Source: Dugong dugon
Taxonomy: Eukaryota; Chordata; Mammalia; Sirenia; Dugongidae
Reading direction: 5' to 3'
Assembly (NCBI GenBank): GCA_030035585.1
Contig: CM057464.1
Location: 80,894,919-80,958,918, forward strand
DNA: 64,000 nucleotides
Shown: piece after piece, positions 59,030-64,000 of the stretch
Layout of the letters: each line of letters begins with the position of its first letter
How positions within the stretch are numbered: the first letter of the stretch is position 1
Made by a program: the position numbers and the translations under genes
Notes under the pieces: generated by a model
Seen by the model: only the letters and a program-made list of their open reading frames with translations
Database searches by the model: none
What the model was told of the DNA's origin: nothing

Positions 59030-59580
59030 TATTGGCAGCCTTCCACATTTATTTCTAAAGCTAAAATCATTCTTTTGCTGTAATAAACAATGGTTCCATT
59101 TATAAACTTGCATATATATTACTAAGTATGTGGATGCATTCTCAGTGATGGAAAGGTTAGGTCAAACACTATAAGCATACATAATAATGATGGATATTAC
59201 AAAATTGTCCTTCAGATATTTTAGCAATTATACATTATCACCAGTAAGGAATGAAAGCGCCAGTTGTCAAACTCAAATTTTTGCAAGGCTGCTAAGAGAA
59301 AAAATATATATACTTTTTTTTATTATTATTATTTTTTTTTCTTTCATTATGAATAAAGTTGAGCATTTCCCCATATATTTAGCGATGTTTTCTGTTTCTT
59401 CTTATATAAATATTTATGATATTAACTGCTGTAAATCTATTAGATTTTTGGTCTTTTGATTGCTCCTCTTAATTTCTAGGAGTTTTTTTTGTGTTAGTGA
59501 GACTAATCCTACTGTAAAGTGAAACATGTACAATTTATCTTTTGACTTCTTGTGTTTTTTGACAAGCAGATATATATATA

Positions 59581-60080
59581 TGTCATGGATTGAATTATGT
59601 TCCCCCCAAAATGTGTGTATCAATTTGGTTGGGCCATGATTCCCAGTATTGTATAGTTGCCCTCCATTTTGTGATTGCAATTTTATGTTAAAGAGAATTA
59701 GGGTGGGATTGTAACACCCTTACTGATCCAATGTAAAGGGAATTTCCCTGAGGTGTGGCCTGCACCACCCTTTATCTTGTAAGAGATAGAAGGAAAGGGA
59801 AGCAAGCAGAGAGTTGGGGACCTCATACCACCAGAAAATCAGTGCCAGGAGCAGAGAGTGTCCTTTGAACCTGAGGTTCCTATGTTGAGATGCTCCCAGA
59901 CCAAGGAAAGACTGATGCACCACAAGGACCTTCCTCCAGAGCCAACAGAAAGAGAAAGCCTTCTCCTGGAGCTGAGGCCTTGAATTTGGACTTGTAGCCT
60001 ACTAGACTGTGAGAGAATACATTTCTCTTTGTTAAAAGCCATCCACTTGTGGTATTTCAGTTATAGCAGCACTAGATGAT
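59581..60080 (+). mobile_element. Solo LTR, MaLR-like
   Basis: Starts TGTCATGGATTGAATTATGT, then CCCCCCAAAATGTGTGTATC, GAATTTGGACTTGTAGCCTA, ACTGTGAGAGAATACATTTC, and ends GTGGTATTTCAGTTATAGCA. Start and end resemble MLT1/MST LTRs, though the middle is unfamiliar and may be lineage-specific. TA repeats on both sides hide the target duplication. Confidence 0.65.
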
Positions 60081-60580
60081 ATATATATATATGTGTATAC
60101 ATACATGTAGGTTTTTTTTTTCCCCATGTAATCTCAATTCACCTGTCTTTTCTTTCTGGCTTCTAAATGTTGAACGGTAGCTATGACTCCTTCCCTTGCA
60201 AATTTTATAAAGCAATTCTCCAACACATTTTTCTTTTTCTTTTCATCATTTCATTTTTTATATTAATTTTTTTCTATTTGAATTTAGACTATAGTATACA
60301 AATCAGATTTTTCTTTCTTTCACATGACTATGCAGTTGTTCAACATTAATAATTAAATAGTCCCTATTTGCCCTAATAATTTGAGGTAGCTATTTTATTA
60401 CATACTAAGTTTCTACATAGCTTGGATTTATTTTTAGAGCTTTATCATGTCCTATTTTGTGACTATCAATGCAACAATACCATGCTTTTTATTCTTGAAG
60501 CTGAATAACATGCTTTAATATCTGGCAGAGCTAGTTCACCAACCAAATACATAATTGTCTTTTTCAATGTATATAAATTA

Positions 60581-61099
60581 TGATGGTTAAGATTATGTGT
60601 CAACTTGAATAGGCCATGGTTATCAGTGATTTGGCATATATTATGTACTTATTCTCCATATTGTGATCAGATGTGAGTAGCCAATCAGTTGAAAGGGGAC
60701 TTTTGGGGGTGTGGCCTGCATCCAATATGTATGGATGTTCTGGCAAAGCTCACTTTCTCTTCATCCTGCATCCAATCCCATGCTCACTGCCTCATTCTCT
60801 GACCTCCGGTTCTTGGAGTGTGAGCCAGCAGCGTGCAATCTGACCTACAGATTTTAGATGCAGCAGTTCCCACAACCCCGTGAGCCAGCGGCCTGCCGCC
60901 TGACTTCAGATTTTGGATTCATCAGCCCCTGCTACCATGTAAGTCAGGAGAAGCCTTCAGCCTATCACTGAGCCACAGATTTGGGACTTGCCATCCTCCA
61001 AAATTGTGTAAGCCATTTCCTTGAAATAAATCTCTCTATATATATTTATATACATGTTTCATTGGTTTAACTCCTCTAGAGAACCCAGCCTAAGACACA
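60581..61099 (+). mobile_element. LTR-like repeat (family unresolved)
   Basis: Starts TGATGGTTAAGATTATGTGT with CAACTTGAATAGGCCATGGT, contains ATTGTGTAAGCCATTTCCTT, GAAATAAATCTCTCTATATA, and ends CCTCTAGAGAACCCAGCCTA. The same family occurs reversed at 47128-47744 and, truncated, at 25846-26202. A local near-duplication exists: GTGAGCCAGCAGCGTGCAAT (60819) and GTGAGCCAGCGGCCTGCCGC (60880). Confidence 0.7.
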
Positions 61100-61560
61100 T
61101 GCTTTTGTTTATTTTTCCATGTGAACTTTAATAAATTGTTAATTTAATAAAACAAGCAAAAAGGCATTGCTATTATTTTAAGAGTTCTTAATAAACTTAT
61201 GAAATAACATGTAGAATTGACACCATTAATATGTTGAGTCTCCTTTCCAACAGCACTGTATATCATTAAAATTATTATTTTTTAGATCATGTGTGTGTGT
61301 ACCTGTACTACAGCAGTATTTGAAATCTTCTTAGAATCTGCATGATTTTTGTTAATCTCACTTCTAGGTGTTTTAATAATTTAATAACTGTTTATGTGAA
61401 TTTCTTTCTTCCATTATATCATCTAATTAGCTCTCATCTGTACATGAAAGTCATTATTCCTATTTAGTATATTAATTAATTTATAGAATTCTCTTACTTT
61501 AAAAATGTTTTGGAAACTTTTTATTAAATGTAATTTAAATGAAGAGCACTAAACTATGTA

Positions 61561-62815
61561 TGGTATTTAAAAGTCAGTTTTGTTTTTTTTTTAATCTTGA
61601 ACTGAGACCCTAAAATCTTAAATGAATGTGTAAATAACAACAGTAATTTAACAAAAGGAGTTTGAAGGTGGAGTACACAGGTAAGAAAAAATGGAGTTTG
61701 ATAAAGATTGCTTTGGAGATACAAGATTTCCTATTTTCTCATTAATCATTATAAAATTTCAAATGTAACTTACAATAAAAAAATTATAACTAACATCTTC
61801 TAAAGTCTTCTACTACAAACAAGATCCACTGCCTTTTAAAGGAAAAATAGAGAATTAGAAGTAAATATTTGTTTGCAATATCAATTCAAAAATGCAGCAA
61901 TCACCATTAATTTAGAAAAAACAATTGGTGCATAATAACTGTATTAAATGTATATGCTTAATTTAGATAATTAAACTGTAATAATCATACACCTTAAAAA
62001 GAGAAAAATATTCAAGGAAAAGTTATCTTTCTCTTTTTTTGCTATGATTTCTTGTTTTCTTAACCATAATTCATATTATTTCACTTCAAAACTAATTTTC
62101 CACTCTGTCAGTAGCTCTTTTTCTCAACCCTAATAATACATATAATGAACATAGATGACGACATTCAAAAGAAACAGTGCATGTCAGCTCTTAAGTTGCA
62201 CACTGTAGACCAATTGTCCTTGACAGGACTTCTTCTAATTAATTATCATCCCTTCTTTTGTAGAAAAATCATATTGGCAAGAATTGATTAGGCATGTAAG
62301 ACACTTCATTTAGTTGGTAGAAAAATCCCTTAATAAAAATAATTTTACTGCTGGTTAAATGAATATATCTGATGCAAATTCACCAGCTTGATTTGAGAGT
62401 TTCTCTTCAATTATATTTTATGAGGAAAAAAAAGTAAGATTTTAATGGCACAAACTGAAAAGAAATAAAACATAAAAAGAAATCTTGCAATATATAAAAT
62501 ATGTAGTTCTATTTACATATTTTTATATTTGTTATAAATTGTGTTTTGTTTTGAAAACTTTACTGAAAGAAATTGAACTGATGATTCTTTATACTGACAC
62601 CAAGAGGAGTTTGGGCTGTTCTACTTAAATATTTATTGATTATTGAGCATTATTACTCTGGCGTCTTTCCTTTGGACAGCCCAAGTTATTTAAAATCTCA
62701 TTATGTGTAGGGTCAGATAATTCTTATTTTCAACACATGCGTTGATCAGCTATGTTTAGTAAGCTCTGACAATAGATTCACGAAGGAGTAATGACTAAAT
62801 ATACTTATTTTATTT
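61561..62815. other. AT-rich intronic DNA, no feature recognised
   Basis: No exon and no clear repeat. Confidence 0.35.
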
Positions 62816-62849
62816 AGATGGCTTTGAGGTGAGGAATCACCTCAAAGAA

Positions 62850-63370
62850 AGCCATTTCCCCTTTTGTCTTGGTTCCTGAGAGCTGGATAAATACCTGAGG
62901 CTAATGAGTCAGAGGATGACCGGCCCAAAAGGGACCACCTGGGGGCACAATGCTGACTAATCTCACAAGACCTGATGTGATTTATCATGGCCACCTGGTA
63001 AGGCCAATAAAGCCTTTGGAAGATGGAGGTTCAGATAGCTTCCTGGTTGATGACTATGCACGGGAGAGGGTAGAGCATTATTCTATGTGACATGAATGCT
63101 TCATGCTGTGACTCCACCCAGAACTCACACTATGTGTCTCTTCATCTGTATCCTTTTTTGTTATATTAAAGCTATTATTGCAGGTATGGTGTCTTCTGTG
63201 AACTCTGTGAGTCATTCCAGCAAATTATCAGACAAAAAGAAGCAGGGGAACTGGCTACATAACATGGAAGGAGTGATGTTGTACTCCCAGGCTTGTGGCC
63301 CGTACCCTGAGGGGATAGAGGAAAACCCAAGGTTTGAGGCTGCCTACTCTGTAGTGGCCTTTTATTTATT
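62850..63370 (+). mobile_element. Solo LTR, ERVL/MLT2-like
   Basis: GGCCAATAAAGCCTTTGGAA (63002), GTGTCTCTTCATCTGTATCC (63134-63153), ATTAAAGCTATTATTGCAGG, then AACTCTGTGAGTCATTCCAG and AAATTATCAGAC (63199-63231), matching the R/U5 order of MLT2-type LTRs. The 104-codon frame at 63096-63410 is not coding. Confidence 0.6.
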
Positions 63371-63384
63371 TCCTATCTTTTTAA

Positions 63385-64000
63385 TGACCTTTCGCTTTCT
63401 TCAAGTATAATGTCCTTGATGTCGTCTTACAACTCCGGTTGTTAGCACTCAATGCATCAAATCTATTCCTGAGATGGTCTCTTAATTCAGATGGGATATA
63501 CTCAAGGTCTTACTTTGGCTCTTGTGGATTTGATTTAATTTTTTTCAGCTTCAACTTGAACTTGCATATGAGTAATTGATGATTTGTTCCACAGTCGGCC
63601 CCTGGCATTGTTCTGCGTCATGATATTGAGCTTCTCCATTTTCTTTTCCACAGATATAGTCAATTTCATCCATGTGTATTAAATCCAGCTAAACCCATGT
63701 GTATATTTGTTGTTTATGTTGTTGGAAAAAAAAGGTATTTGCAATGTGTAAGTCATTTGCCTTGAAAAATTCTATCATGCAATCTCCGGAGTCACTTCTA
63801 CTACCAAGGCTATATTTTACCACTACCGATCCTTTTCATTGTTTGCTGCTTTCACATTCCAATCACCAGTAATTATCAGTGCATCTTGATTGCATGTTTG
63901 ATGAATTTCAGAGTGCATAAGTTAGTAAAAATCTTTAATATCTTCATCTCTGGCCTTAGTGGTTGGTGCACAAATTTGAATAATAGTCATTAACTGATCT
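63385..64000 (-). mobile_element. RTE LINE, endonuclease region, antisense, runs off the window
   Basis: Parallels the copy at 4848-5530 block by block (ATAATGTCCTTGATGTCGTC, CACAGTCGGCCCCTGGCATT, TTCCAATCACCAGTAATTAT) and extends further into the endonuclease region. It reaches the right edge, so more of the element lies outside. Confidence 0.85.

Larger units (their letters stand above)
59030..61560 (-). mobile_element. Ancient antisense L1 holding two LTR insertions
   Basis: Antisense L1 texture at 59030-59580 (AAAATTGTCCTTCAGATATT, ATTATACATTATCACCAGTA), 60085-60580 (ACAATACCATGCTTTTTATT, TCTGGCAGAGCTAGTTCACC) and 61100-61560 (TTTCCATGTGAACTTTAATA, ATTAATATGTTGAGTCTCCT), interrupted by LTRs at 59581-60080 and 60581-61099. 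The middle and right pieces read through the second LTR. Confidence 0.6.

Noticed and set aside
1-64000. CRISPR arrays, operons, phage or plasmid modules, CpG islands
   Set aside because: None is present. Direct repeats here are transposon copies, target-site duplications or microsatellites, and the DNA is AT-rich mammalian intron.

Overview
This window is mammalian nuclear DNA, almost certainly from an afrotherian (elephant or a close relative). The main evidence is at least 17 copies or fragments of the tRNA-headed AfroSINE, several RTE-clade LINE copies of the type abundant in elephant, and L1 subfamilies with matching 3' ends. Nothing prokaryotic, plasmid or phage is present, and no long intact protein gene is visible. 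The region is AT-rich and dominated by transposons, as expected of a large intron.

The only cellular gene I can support lies on the minus strand. Three exons, at 55612-55473 (140 nt), 48779-48613 (167 nt) and 21889-21630 (260 nt), have acceptor and donor sites and compatible reading phases (entry 1, then 0, then 2, exit 1). Joined, they encode a run of EGF-like domains; one canonical six-cysteine EGF module is split exactly across the 26.7 kb intron between exons 2 and 3. The leading candidate is EYS (eyes shut homolog), a very large gene with EGF and laminin-G repeats, but that is inference. Several canonical EGF cysteines are missing and the last exon uses a GC donor, so the gene may be under relaxed constraint or decaying.

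Layout: 1-1130 carries two L1 3' ends tail to tail; 1180-1680 an L2 remnant; 3862-3968 a 107-bp solo L1 3' module; 4848-5530 an antisense RTE endonuclease piece; 6010-6532 an L1 3' fragment with a possible 3' transduction; 7752-12179 an L1 with ORF1 but almost no ORF2; 12510-12585 a long TA microsatellite. 16510-17060, 26850-29150 and other stretches are old L1. 21.6-25 kb holds exon 3, an AfroSINE cluster and an antisense RTE. 29-33 kb has AfroSINEs, an MLT1-type LTR and an LTR inserted into a SINE. 34690-35650 is an RTE copy with target-site duplications (TSDs). 37561-45130 is a full-length but dead L1 nested in an older L1. 47-52 kb has LTR and SINE remnants, exon 2 and another RTE. 55.5 kb holds exon 1; 59-61.6 kb is an old antisense L1 holding two LTRs; 62.85-63.37 kb is an ERVL-type LTR; 63385 to the end is a further antisense RTE copy.

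The biology here is one EGF-repeat gene whose introns have absorbed several waves of retrotransposition. I found no undescribed multi-gene system. The most informative observations are the loss of EGF cysteines in otherwise open, spliceable exons, and the turnover of L1 3' ends.
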